Positions 15,907 to 23,049 of a stretch of DNA of 64,000 nucleotides are shown here, in pieces (the stretch's first letter is position 1; each line of letters begins with the position of its first letter). Both the position numbers and the translations under genes were made by a program. Source of the stretch: JACCZR01 sp963830065. GTDB taxonomy: Bacteria > Actinomycetota > Thermoleophilia > Solirubrobacterales > Thermoleophilaceae. Below the pieces are notes generated by a model that made no database searches, was not told the DNA's origin, and was given only the letters and a program-made list of their open reading frames with translations. The stretch spans positions 124,001 to 188,000 of the forward strand of contig CAWHLA010000006.1 of assembly GCA_963830065.1 (NCBI GenBank), in the 5' to 3' direction.

Positions 15907-16508
15907 GTGCTCAGTCGTCAGTGCTCAGTGCTCAGAGCACTCTTGAAGACGCGGTAACCAAGCACCACCCGGGCCTGGCGATGGCCTGCTCCTTCCAGAA
16001 GGAGGAGTCGGTGCTGCTGGACATGCTGCACGGCATCGAGCCGGGCGTGCGGGTCTTCACGATCGACACCGGCGTCCTGTTTCCCGAGACGTACTCCACC
16101 TGGCGGCAGATCGAGGAGCGTTACGGCAAGGAGATCGAGGTCATCGACGCCACGGGCCCGTGGAGCGCCGAGAACTGCTGCGGCCAGGCCAAGGTGGACG
16201 CCTTGGAGCGTGGGCTGGAAGGCGCCGAGGCCTGGATCACCGGCATTCGCCGCGAGCAGTCGCCCACCCGCGCCGACGCGGAGTTCGTCGAGCGCGACGA
16301 CAAGCGCGGCATGTGGAAGTACAACCCGCTGGCCGACTGGACGGAACGCGACGTGTGGCGTTACGTCCACGAGCACGAGCTTCCGTACAACCCGCTGCAC
16401 GATCGCGGCTATTCGTCGATCGGCTGCGCGCCCTGCACCCTTCCCGGCGACGGCCGGGAAGGCCGCTGGGCCGGCCAGGAGAAGACCGAGTGCGGCTTAC
16501 ACCTCTAG
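15894..16508 (+). CDS. cysH: Adenylyl-sulfate (APS) reductase, CysH family
   Basis: 204 aa. PP-loop phosphosulfate-reductase fold: MACSFQKEESVLLDML, FTIDTGVLFPETY, TGIRREQSPTR, and the C-terminal redox motif ECGLH. Two further cysteine pairs, NCCGQ and GCAPC, are those that bind a [4Fe-4S] cluster in APS-using enzymes, so the substrate is probably APS; no APS kinase gene was seen. GTG 15894, within the end of sir, has GAGGGCGA upstream; GTG 15921 is the alternative. Both starts place the heptamer repeat inside or beside the N-terminus, which is unusual. The 3' end overlaps cysD. Confidence 0.9.
   Translation: MRGLSAQSSVLSAQSTLEDAVTKHHPGLAMACSFQKEESVLLDMLHGIEPGVRVFTIDTGVLFPETYSTWRQIEERYGKEIEVIDATGPWSAENCCGQAKVDALERGLEGAEAWITGIRREQSPTRADAEFVERDDKRGMWKYNPLADWTERDVWRYVHEHELPYNPLHDRGYSSIGCAPCTLPGDGREGRWAGQEKTECGLHL
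15906..15941 (+). repeat. Heptamer direct repeats ending in a palindrome at the cysH start
   Basis: AGTGCTC occurs at 15906, 15920 and 15927, with AGTCGTC at 15913 as a variant. The last copy forms a 15-nt palindrome with GAGCACT (15935-15941). It is less GC-rich than its surroundings and sits between the sir stop and the conserved part of cysH. Confidence 0.75.
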
Positions 16509-17422
16509 AAGGCGCCACGCACCACGCCACCCCCCACCTCCGCGCCCTCGAGGCGGAGGCGATCCACGTCTTCCGAGAGGTGGCCGGCGAGCCCGGGAAG
16601 GCCGTGCTGCTGTTCTCCGGGGGCAAGGACTCCGCCGTTCTGCTCCGCCTGGCCGAGAAGGCGTTCTGGCCGGCGAAGTTCCCGTTCCCGGTCATGCACG
16701 TGGACACGGGCCACAACTTCCCCGAGGCCGTCGAGTTCCGCGACCGCCGCGCCGAGGAGCTGGGCGCGGAGCTGATCGTGGCCTCGGTGCTCGAGGCGAT
16801 CGACGCCGGAAAGCTGACCGACGAGACCGGCCCGCGCGCGTCGCGCAACCGCCTGCAGACCCCGGTACTGCTCGACGCGATCACCGACCACGGCTTCAAG
16901 GCGGCGTTCGGCGGAGCCCGCCGCGACGAGGAGCGCGCCCGGGCCAAGGAGCGCATGCTCTCGTTCCGCGACGACTTCGGCGGCTGGGACCCCAAGGCCC
17001 AGCGGCCCGAGCTGTGGGGCCAGCTCAACGGCCACGTCAAGCCCGGTGAGCATGTACGCGCCTTCCCGCTGAGCAACTGGACCGAGCTCGACGTGTGGGA
17101 GTACGTGGCGATGGAGGGGCTCGAGCTGCCGCCGCTGTACTTCGCCCACCGCCGCGAGGTGTTCGCGCGCGACGGGATGCTCTACGCGGCATCGGACTTC
17201 GTCGAGCGGCTGCCCAATGAGGACGTGTTCGAGGAGTCGGTGCGGTTCCGCACCGTCGGCGACATGACGTGCACCGGCGCGGTGCGGTCCAACGCCTTCG
17301 AGCTGCAGGAGGTGATCGCGGAGATCGCGGCCACCAACCTGACCGAGCGCGGCGAGACTCGCGCGGATGACCGCGTGACCGAGGCCGCGATGGAAGACCG
17401 CAAGCGCGAGGGCTACTTCTAG
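16490..17422 (+). CDS. cysD: Sulfate adenylyltransferase subunit 2 (CysD)
   Basis: 310 aa, standard length. The PP-loop motif LLFSGGKDSAVLLRLAEKA, the HVDTGHNFPE segment, GGARRDEERARAKERM and NWTELDVWEY are all family signatures. The C-terminal RFRTVGDMTCTGAV and the terminal DRKREGYF are typical for CysD. It makes APS from ATP and sulfate together with CysN. The GTG start 16490 overlaps the cysH 3' end by 19 nt in a different frame; cysN follows after 2 nt. Confidence 0.94.
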   Translation: MRLTPLEGATHHATPHLRALEAEAIHVFREVAGEPGKAVLLFSGGKDSAVLLRLAEKAFWPAKFPFPVMHVDTGHNFPEAVEFRDRRAEELGAELIVASVLEAIDAGKLTDETGPRASRNRLQTPVLLDAITDHGFKAAFGGARRDEERARAKERMLSFRDDFGGWDPKAQRPELWGQLNGHVKPGEHVRAFPLSNWTELDVWEYVAMEGLELPPLYFAHRREVFARDGMLYAASDFVERLPNEDVFEESVRFRTVGDMTCTGAVRSNAFELQEVIAEIAATNLTERGETRADDRVTEAAMEDRKREGYF

Positions 17423-17424
17423 CC

Positions 17425-18669
17425 GTGGCCCCCGTCGACGCCCCCCAGCGCACGTCCGAGCTGCTGCGCGTCGCCACCGCCGGCTCGGTAGACGACGGCA
17501 AGTCGACGCTGATCGGCCGCCTGCTGCTCGAGACCGAGCAGATCCTCGAGGACCAGTACGAGGCCGTGGCGCGCGCCAGCAAGGAGCGCGGCGACGGCTA
17601 CGTGAACCTCGCCCTGCTCACCGACGGCCTGCGCGCCGAGCGCGAGCAGGGCATCACCATCGACGTCGCCTACCGCTACTTCCAGACCGACCGGCGCAAG
17701 TTCGTGCTGGCCGACACCCCCGGCCACGAGCAGTACACGCGCAACATGGTCACCGGCGCCTCGACCGCCGACGTGGCCCTGGTGCTGGTGGACGCCCGCA
17801 AGGGCGTGGTCGAGCAGTCACGCCGCCACGCGCACATCGCCGCGCTGCTGCGCACTCCGCACGTGGTGGTGTGCGTGAACAAGATGGACCTCGTCGACTT
17901 CGACGAAGCGGTGTTCGACTCGGTCGCCGCTGAGTTCCCCGACGCGCACGCGATCCCGCTGTCGGCCCTGAACGGTGACAACGTGACCGAGCGGTCGGAG
18001 AACACTCCCTACTACGAGGGGCCGCCGCTGCTGGAGATGCTCGAGGAGCTCGAGCCCGCGCCCGACCGCGACCAGGCGGCCTTCCGCCTCCCGGTGCAGT
18101 GGGTGGTCCGCCCGATGAGTGACGAGCACCACGACTACCGCGGCTACGCGGGGCAGGTGGCCGGCGGCACGGTGCGCCCGGGCGACGAGGTGACCGTCCT
18201 TCCCTCGGGCGCGCGCACGCGCGTGGAGGCGATCGACACCGCCGACGGCGAGCTCGACGAGGCGTTCTACCCACTGTCGGTGACGCTGCGGCTGGAGGGC
18301 GAGCACGACGTCTCCCGCGGCTCGCTCATCGCCGCCGCCGAGGCCGCCCCCGAGCCGGTGCGCGAGCTGGAGGCCGAGGTGTGCTGGATGGCCAAGGCGC
18401 CCCTGAGGCCCGGCGCGCGGCTGCGGGTCAAGCACCTCAGCCACACCGTGGCGGCCAAGGTCGACTCGATCGACGGCCGCCTCGACGTCAACAGCGGCGA
18501 GCACGGCCCCGCCGACGAGCTGGTGCTCAACGACATCGGCCTGGCCCACCTGCGGCTGGCCGCGCCGATCGCGGTCGATTCCTACGCCGACAACCGCACC
18601 ACCGGCAGCTTCATCCTCATCGACGACGCCTCCAACGACACCGTGGGCGCCGGGATGGTGGTCGAGTGA
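17425..18669 (+). CDS. cysN: Sulfate adenylyltransferase subunit 1, GTPase (CysN)
   Basis: 414 aa. EF-Tu-like GTPase: G1 GSVDDGKST, switch EREQGITIDVAYRYF, G3 DTPGHEQY, G4 NKMD, then two beta-barrel domains ending VDSYADNRTTGSFILID. It couples GTP hydrolysis to APS synthesis with CysD. There is no C-terminal CysC kinase domain, so this is CysN and not a CysNC fusion, in line with direct APS reduction by CysH. The GTG start is 2 nt after cysD; the stop overlaps the cysT start (GTGA). Confidence 0.94.
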   Translation: MAPVDAPQRTSELLRVATAGSVDDGKSTLIGRLLLETEQILEDQYEAVARASKERGDGYVNLALLTDGLRAEREQGITIDVAYRYFQTDRRKFVLADTPGHEQYTRNMVTGASTADVALVLVDARKGVVEQSRRHAHIAALLRTPHVVVCVNKMDLVDFDEAVFDSVAAEFPDAHAIPLSALNGDNVTERSENTPYYEGPPLLEMLEELEPAPDRDQAAFRLPVQWVVRPMSDEHHDYRGYAGQVAGGTVRPGDEVTVLPSGARTRVEAIDTADGELDEAFYPLSVTLRLEGEHDVSRGSLIAAAEAAPEPVRELEAEVCWMAKAPLRPGARLRVKHLSHTVAAKVDSIDGRLDVNSGEHGPADELVLNDIGLAHLRLAAPIAVDSYADNRTTGSFILIDDASNDTVGAGMVVE

Positions 18670-19490
18670 GCGCGGGCAGCTTTCCGCTTCGCCGCGAGGG
18701 GCCGAGCCGCTTTCGGCTGCCCGGGACCGCCGCCGCCGGCGCGCTGAGCGTCACCTACCTGTCGCTGGTGGTGCTGATCCCGCTTGCCGCGGTCGCCGCG
18801 GCGGGGCTGGAGGACGGCCTGGGCGGCTTCTGGGAGGCCATCACCAAGCCGCAGGCCATCAACGCGCTGAAGCTGACCCTGGTCGTCTCGCTCGTGGTGT
18901 CGGTCATCAATGCCGTCTTCGGCACGCTCATCGCCTGGGTGCTGGTGCGCGACGACTTCCGCGGCAAGGGCTTCATCAACGCCCTGATCGACCTCCCCTT
19001 CGCCCTGCCGACCATCGTCGCCGGCCTGACGCTGCTCGCCCTGTACGGAAAGGGCAGCCCGGTGGGGATCAACGTGTCGTTCACCCAGATCGGCGTCGCG
19101 CTGGCGCTGCTGTTCGTCACGCTGCCGTTCGTCGTCCGCTCGGTTCAGCCCGTGCTGATGGAGCTCGACCCCGAGGTCGAGGAGGCGGCGGAGTCGCTGG
19201 GTGCCAAGCCGCTCACGGTCTTCCGGCGGGTCATCTTCCCGGCCATCCGGCCCGCGATGCTGGCCGGCGTGGCGCTGGCGTTCGGGCGAGCGCTGGGCGA
19301 GTTCGGCTCGGTGGTCCTGATCTCGGGCAACCTGCCCAACAGGACCGAGGTCGCGGCCGTCTACATCTTCGGCCAGATCGAGCTGGGCGACCAGTCGGCC
19401 GCAGCGGCTGTCTCCATCGTGCTGCTGGCCGCGTCGCTGCTCCTGCTCTCGCTCATCGCCGCGCTGTCGCGCCGGGGGGTGAGGCATTGA
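18666..19490 (+). CDS. cysT: Sulfate/thiosulfate ABC transporter permease CysT (CysU)
   Basis: 274 aa, about six membrane segments (SVTYLSLVVLIPLAAVAAA; ALKLTLVVSLVVSVINAVFGTLIAWVLV; LPTIVAGLTLLALYG; and so on). The EAA loop reads EEAAESLGAKPLTVFRRVIFPAIRP, and FGRALGEFGSVVLISGN is the CysT signature. It pairs with CysW in the inner membrane. GTG 18666 overlaps the cysN stop. Confidence 0.93.
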   Translation: MSAGSFPLRREGPSRFRLPGTAAAGALSVTYLSLVVLIPLAAVAAAGLEDGLGGFWEAITKPQAINALKLTLVVSLVVSVINAVFGTLIAWVLVRDDFRGKGFINALIDLPFALPTIVAGLTLLALYGKGSPVGINVSFTQIGVALALLFVTLPFVVRSVQPVLMELDPEVEEAAESLGAKPLTVFRRVIFPAIRPAMLAGVALAFGRALGEFGSVVLISGNLPNRTEVAAVYIFGQIELGDQSAAAAVSIVLLAASLLLLSLIAALSRRGVRH

Positions 19491-20290
19491 ACTCCCGCCT
19501 GGCACTGCGGGGCACCGCGCTCGCCTACCTGGCGGCGCTGCTGGTTCTGCCGGTCGGGCTGATCCTGTTCCGCGCCTTCGAGAAGGGCCTCGCGCCGGTC
19601 ATCGACTCGCTCACCACGCCCCAGGGGATGCACGCCTTCTGGCTCACCATCATCGTGGTGGCGATCGCGGTGCCGCTGAACACGGTCTTCGGCATCGTGA
19701 CCTCGCTGCTGCTCGTGCGCACCAAGATGCCCGGCCGCAGGATCATGGACGCGCTGATCGACCTGCCCTTCGCGGTCTCGCCGGTGGTCATCGGGCTGTC
19801 GCTGGTCCTGGTCTACGGCAACGACGGCTGGCTCGGCGGCCCGCTCTCCGACGCCGGCTTCAAGATCATCTTCTCGACGCCCGGGATCATCCTGGCCACC
19901 GTGTTCGTCTCGCTCCCGTTCGTGGTGCGCGAGGTCAGCCCGGTGCTGCGCGAGATCGGCACCGAGCAAGAGGAGGCGGCCGGCACGCTCGGCGCCTCGC
20001 CGTGGCAGACCTTCTGGCGGATCACGCTCCCGGCCATACGCCCCGCCGTGGCCTACGGCGTTGTCCTCACCACCGCCCGCGCGCTCGGGGAGTACGGCGC
20101 CGTGAGCGTGGTGTCCGGGAAGCTCGTTGGCCGCACCGAGACCGCCACCCTCCACGTGGAGGACCGCTTTCAGTCCTTTGACCTGACCGGCGCCTACGCC
20201 GCAGCCATCGTCCTGGCCCTCATGGCCGTGGCGGTGCTCGTGGGCATGAACCTGATCGACCGCAACAGGAGGCTTCGCCATGGCAATTGA
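19487..20290 (+). CDS. cysW: Sulfate/thiosulfate ABC transporter permease CysW
   Basis: 267 aa membrane protein. EAA loop EEAAGTLGASPWQTFWRITLPAIRP and the signature ARALGEYGAVSVVSGKLVGRTETATLHVE identify CysW. It starts with TTG 19487, which overlaps the cysT stop (TTGA), showing strong translational coupling. The end overlaps the cysA start by 11 nt, and a GGAGG-like ribosome site for cysA lies within the cysW 3' end. Confidence 0.93.
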   Translation: MNSRLALRGTALAYLAALLVLPVGLILFRAFEKGLAPVIDSLTTPQGMHAFWLTIIVVAIAVPLNTVFGIVTSLLLVRTKMPGRRIMDALIDLPFAVSPVVIGLSLVLVYGNDGWLGGPLSDAGFKIIFSTPGIILATVFVSLPFVVREVSPVLREIGTEQEEAAGTLGASPWQTFWRITLPAIRPAVAYGVVLTTARALGEYGAVSVVSGKLVGRTETATLHVEDRFQSFDLTGAYAAAIVLALMAVAVLVGMNLIDRNRRLRHGN

Positions 20291-21245
20291 GGCACAGGGC
20301 CTGAACAAGCGCTTTGGCGACTACCAGGCGCTCGACGACGTCAGCTTCACCGCCCCCGACGGCCAGATCACCGCGCTGCTCGGACCCAGCGGCGGAGGCA
20401 AGTCCACCCTGCTGAGGGTGATCTCAGGGCTCGAGCAGCCCGATTCCGGCTCCGTGCACCTGCTCGGGGAGGAGGTCACTCACCTCACGCCCCAGGACCG
20501 CCAGGTCGGGTTCGTGTTCCAGCACTACGCCCCGTTCAGGCACATGAACGTGCGCGACAACGTCGCCTTCGGGCTCACCGTCCGCAAGCGGCCCAAGGCC
20601 GAGGTGACGGCCAAGGTCGAGGAGCTGCTGGAGCTCGTACAGCTCTCCGGGCTGGGTGGGCGCTACCCCGACCAGCTCTCGGGCGGCCAGCGCCAGCGCA
20701 TGGCGCTGGCCCGCGCGCTCGCGGTCGAGCCCAAGGTGCTGCTCCTCGACGAGCCTTTCGGCGCGCTCGACGCGAGGGTGCGAAAGGACCTGCGCCAGTG
20801 GCTGCGCCGCCTTCACGAGGAGGTGGACGTGACCACCCTGTTCGTCACCCACGACCAGGAGGAGGCCATGGAGCTGGCCCACCATGTCGTGGTGCTCGCC
20901 GAGGGCAAGGTCGAGCAGGCGGGCCACCCCACCGAGCTCTACGAGGACCCCGCCAACGAGTTCGTCATGAGCTTCGTCGGACCCGTGACCAAGGTGGGCG
21001 AGGACCTCGTCCGCCCTCACGACCTCGTCATCAACACCGAGCCCCACGCCGGCACCACCGCAGCGAAGGTCGAGCGCGTCCTGCGCCTGGGCTTCGAGGT
21101 GCGAGTCGAGGTGTGCGTGGACGAGGAGGAGCCGGTTTCGGTGCAGCTCAGCGCCTCGGAGGCCGAGCCGCTCGACCTCGAGGCGGGCCAGATGGTCCAT
21201 CTGAGCGTCGCCCGCAAGCCGGGCCTTGCCGAATCCGTGAGCTAA
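20280..21245 (+). CDS. cysA: Sulfate/thiosulfate ABC transporter ATP-binding protein CysA
   Basis: 321 aa. Walker A GPSGGGKSTLLR, Q-loop QHYAPFRHMNVRDNV, signature LSGGQRQRMALARAL, Walker B VLLLDEPFGALD and H-switch VTHDQEEAMEL are all intact. A short TOBE-like regulatory tail follows (VRPHDLVINTE). It powers sulfate uptake through CysT/CysW. After the stop comes an inverted repeat and a new promoter-like element, so the binding-protein gene may also be transcribed separately. Confidence 0.94.
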   Translation: MAIEAQGLNKRFGDYQALDDVSFTAPDGQITALLGPSGGGKSTLLRVISGLEQPDSGSVHLLGEEVTHLTPQDRQVGFVFQHYAPFRHMNVRDNVAFGLTVRKRPKAEVTAKVEELLELVQLSGLGGRYPDQLSGGQRQRMALARALAVEPKVLLLDEPFGALDARVRKDLRQWLRRLHEEVDVTTLFVTHDQEEAMELAHHVVVLAEGKVEQAGHPTELYEDPANEFVMSFVGPVTKVGEDLVRPHDLVINTEPHAGTTAAKVERVLRLGFEVRVEVCVDEEEPVSVQLSASEAEPLDLEAGQMVHLSVARKPGLAESVS

Positions 21246-21250
21246 ATACC

Positions 21251-21278
21251 TAAACCCCGGGCGGGGTTCTGCTATTTT
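21251..21278 (+). promoter_or_regulatory. Inverted repeat plus -10 element before sbp
   Basis: AACCCC (21253-21258), loop GGGC, GGGGTT (21263-21268), followed by TATTTT (21273-21278), which ends 8 nt before ATG 21287 (leaderless spacing). It matches the arrangement at 14040-14065. The hairpin could also attenuate read-through from cysA. Confidence 0.5.
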
Positions 21279-21286
21279 GCCCCGCC

Positions 21287-22291
21287 ATGCTGACTCGCAC
21301 TCTTCTTTTCTCCCTCCTGACCCTCGTCGCCGCGGTAGCCGCCGCGTGCGGCGGCACCGGTAACGAGAGCTCCGACGGCGGCGGCGGAAAGCTGTCCCTC
21401 GTCGCCTACTCCACCCCCAAGGAGGCCTACGCCGAGCTCGTCCCGGCCTTCACCAAGACCTCCGCCGGGAAGGGGGTCACCGTGGACCAGTCCTACGGCG
21501 CCTCGGGCGAGCAGACCCGCGCCGTCCAGGGCGGGCTGCCTACCGACGTGGTCACGCTTTCGCTGGCCCCCGACATGGACAAGCTGGTCGAGTCGGGCGA
21601 AGTGTCCAAGAGCTGGACCCAGACCCCGACCAAGGGCTTCGTCACCAACTCGGTGGTGGTGTTCGTGACCCGTAAGGGCAACCCCAAGAACGTCAAGACC
21701 TGGAACGACCTGCTCAAGAAGGACGTCGAGGTCATCACCCCCAACCCCGTCACCTCCGGGGGCGCACGCTGGAACGTGATGGCCGCCTACGGCGCCCAGC
21801 TGGAGCAGGGCAAGTCCGAGGCCCAGGGCCTCGACTACCTCGAGAAGCTCCTGACCAAGGTGCCGGTCCAGGACAAGTCGGCGCGTGAGTCCCTGCAGAC
21901 CTTCCAGGGCGGCAAGGGCGACGTGCTCCTGGCCTACGAGAACGAGGCGATCCTGGCCAAGAAGAAGGGCCTGGACGTCGACTACACGATCCCGGACCAG
22001 ACGCTCCTGATCCAGAACCCGATCGCGGTCGCCGAGCAGGCGCCGAACAAGGCCAAGGCGGACTCCTTCGTGAAGTTCCTCACCGGCGAGGAAGGCCAGA
22101 AGATCTTCGCGGCGCAGGGCTACCGCCCGGTGCTGAAGTCGGCCGAGAAGCCGGGGCAGTTCGCCACGCCGAAGCAGCTGTTCACCATCGACAAGCTGGG
22201 CGGGTGGCCCGCGGTGGTGAAGAAGTTCTTCGACGAGGAGAACGGCGCCGTGACCAAGATCAACGAGAAGGCCGGGCAGAAGACCGAGTAG
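21287..22291 (+). CDS. sbp: Sulfate/thiosulfate-binding lipoprotein
   Basis: 334 aa. Lipoprotein signal TLLFSLLTLVAAVAAACGG, then the Sbp/CysP fold: VAYSTPKEAYAELVPAF, VDQSYGASGEQTRAVQGGLPTDVVTLSL, TPNPVTSGGARWNVMAAYG, LLAYENEAILAKK. It captures periplasmic/extracellular sulfate for CysTWA. There is no ribosome site; a -10 element 8 nt upstream suggests a leaderless transcript made in addition to the operon message, which would supply extra binding protein. A strong hairpin follows the gene. Confidence 0.93.
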   Translation: MLTRTLLFSLLTLVAAVAAACGGTGNESSDGGGGKLSLVAYSTPKEAYAELVPAFTKTSAGKGVTVDQSYGASGEQTRAVQGGLPTDVVTLSLAPDMDKLVESGEVSKSWTQTPTKGFVTNSVVVFVTRKGNPKNVKTWNDLLKKDVEVITPNPVTSGGARWNVMAAYGAQLEQGKSEAQGLDYLEKLLTKVPVQDKSARESLQTFQGGKGDVLLAYENEAILAKKKGLDVDYTIPDQTLLIQNPIAVAEQAPNKAKADSFVKFLTGEEGQKIFAAQGYRPVLKSAEKPGQFATPKQLFTIDKLGGWPAVVKKFFDEENGAVTKINEKAGQKTE

Positions 22292-22304
22292 CGGCGTAGC
22301 CGGG

Positions 22305-22325
22305 GGCGCGGCGGCCTGCCGCGCC
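22305..22325 (+). terminator. GC-rich hairpin after sbp
   Basis: GGCGCGGC (22305-22312), loop GGCCT, GCCGCGCC (22318-22325), 13 nt after the sbp stop. There is no T tract. It probably ends the sulfate transcript. Confidence 0.5.
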
Positions 22326-22362
22326 TCACGGCAGCGCCGGTCCCGGCATCATTGACGCCGGG

Positions 22363-22974
22363 ATGGGGGCCGAGCGCACCGTACGGCTGAGCGGGACCGC
22401 CGTCGCGGTGCTGTTCGCCGCCGGCAGCGGGATCTGGGGCCTGGGCATGCCCAACGCGGGCGCGCCCGTGGCCGAGGTGCTCGAGTTCTACGACGAGCGC
22501 TACACGCGAATCATCATCGGCGGGAGCCTGAGCGTGCTGGCCATAGCGGCGTTCGTGCTGTTCGCCGCGGCGCTGCGCCGGGTGCTCAGCGAGTCGAGCG
22601 GGGACGACGTCCTGCCCACGGCGGCGTTCGGCGGGGCCGTGCTGATGGCGGCCGCCGGGCTGGGTGCGGAGACCATCAACCTCACCGCCGCCCTTCGCGC
22701 CCGCGAGGACGAGCTCGGCCGCAATCTCGGCCAGGCCCTGTTCGAGATCTCTCAGATCCTCGGGTCCACGGCGAGCGGCGTGGGGCTGGGGGTATTCGCG
22801 CTGGCGACCGCGGGCGCCGCGCTGCGCGGCAGCCCCGTCCTGCCGCGGTGGGTGTCCGTCGTCCTGATCGTCGTGGGGATCGTGCTGCTGAGCCCGCTCG
22901 CGCACGTGAACGAGGTGGCCGGCGCGGCGCTGGTGCTGATGACCGCAGTCATCGCGCTCGGCCTTCGCAAATGA
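22363..22974 (+). CDS. Integral membrane protein of unknown function
   Basis: 203 aa with about six hydrophobic segments (LSGTAVAVLFAAGSGIWGLG; IIGGSLSVLAIAAFVLFAAAL; AAFGGAVLMAAAGLGAETI; ISQILGSTASGVGLGVFALA; WVSVVLIVVGIVLLSPL; AALVLMTAVIALGL). The layout resembles DUF4386-like membrane proteins, but I cannot assign a function. It stands alone between the sulfate block and the carboxylase alpha gene, with hairpins on both sides. Confidence 0.7.
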   Translation: MGAERTVRLSGTAVAVLFAAGSGIWGLGMPNAGAPVAEVLEFYDERYTRIIIGGSLSVLAIAAFVLFAAALRRVLSESSGDDVLPTAAFGGAVLMAAAGLGAETINLTAALRAREDELGRNLGQALFEISQILGSTASGVGLGVFALATAGAALRGSPVLPRWVSVVLIVVGIVLLSPLAHVNEVAGAALVLMTAVIALGLRK

Positions 22975-22987
22975 TTTCCGGAGGCCG

Positions 22988-23042
22988 GAGGCCGAGTTGG
23001 CCTCAGAAACGCGGGCAGGGATGCCCGCGGAAGTATTCTTCC
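22988..23042 (+). terminator. Three consecutive hairpins before carboxylase alpha gene
   Basis: GAGGCC/GGCCTC (22988-22993, 22999-23004), GCGGGCA/TGCCCGC (23011-23017, 23022-23028, loop GGGA) and GGAAG/CTTCC (23029-23033, 23038-23042). They lie between the membrane protein and the next gene. The third overlaps the -10-like TATTCT (23034-23039) of the following gene. Confidence 0.5.
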
Positions 23043-23049
23043 GCGCCTC

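Noticed and set aside
15906..15941. CRISPR or mobile-element repeat
   Set aside because: Units are only 7 nt, without spacers or flanking terminal repeats; it is a short local repeat.
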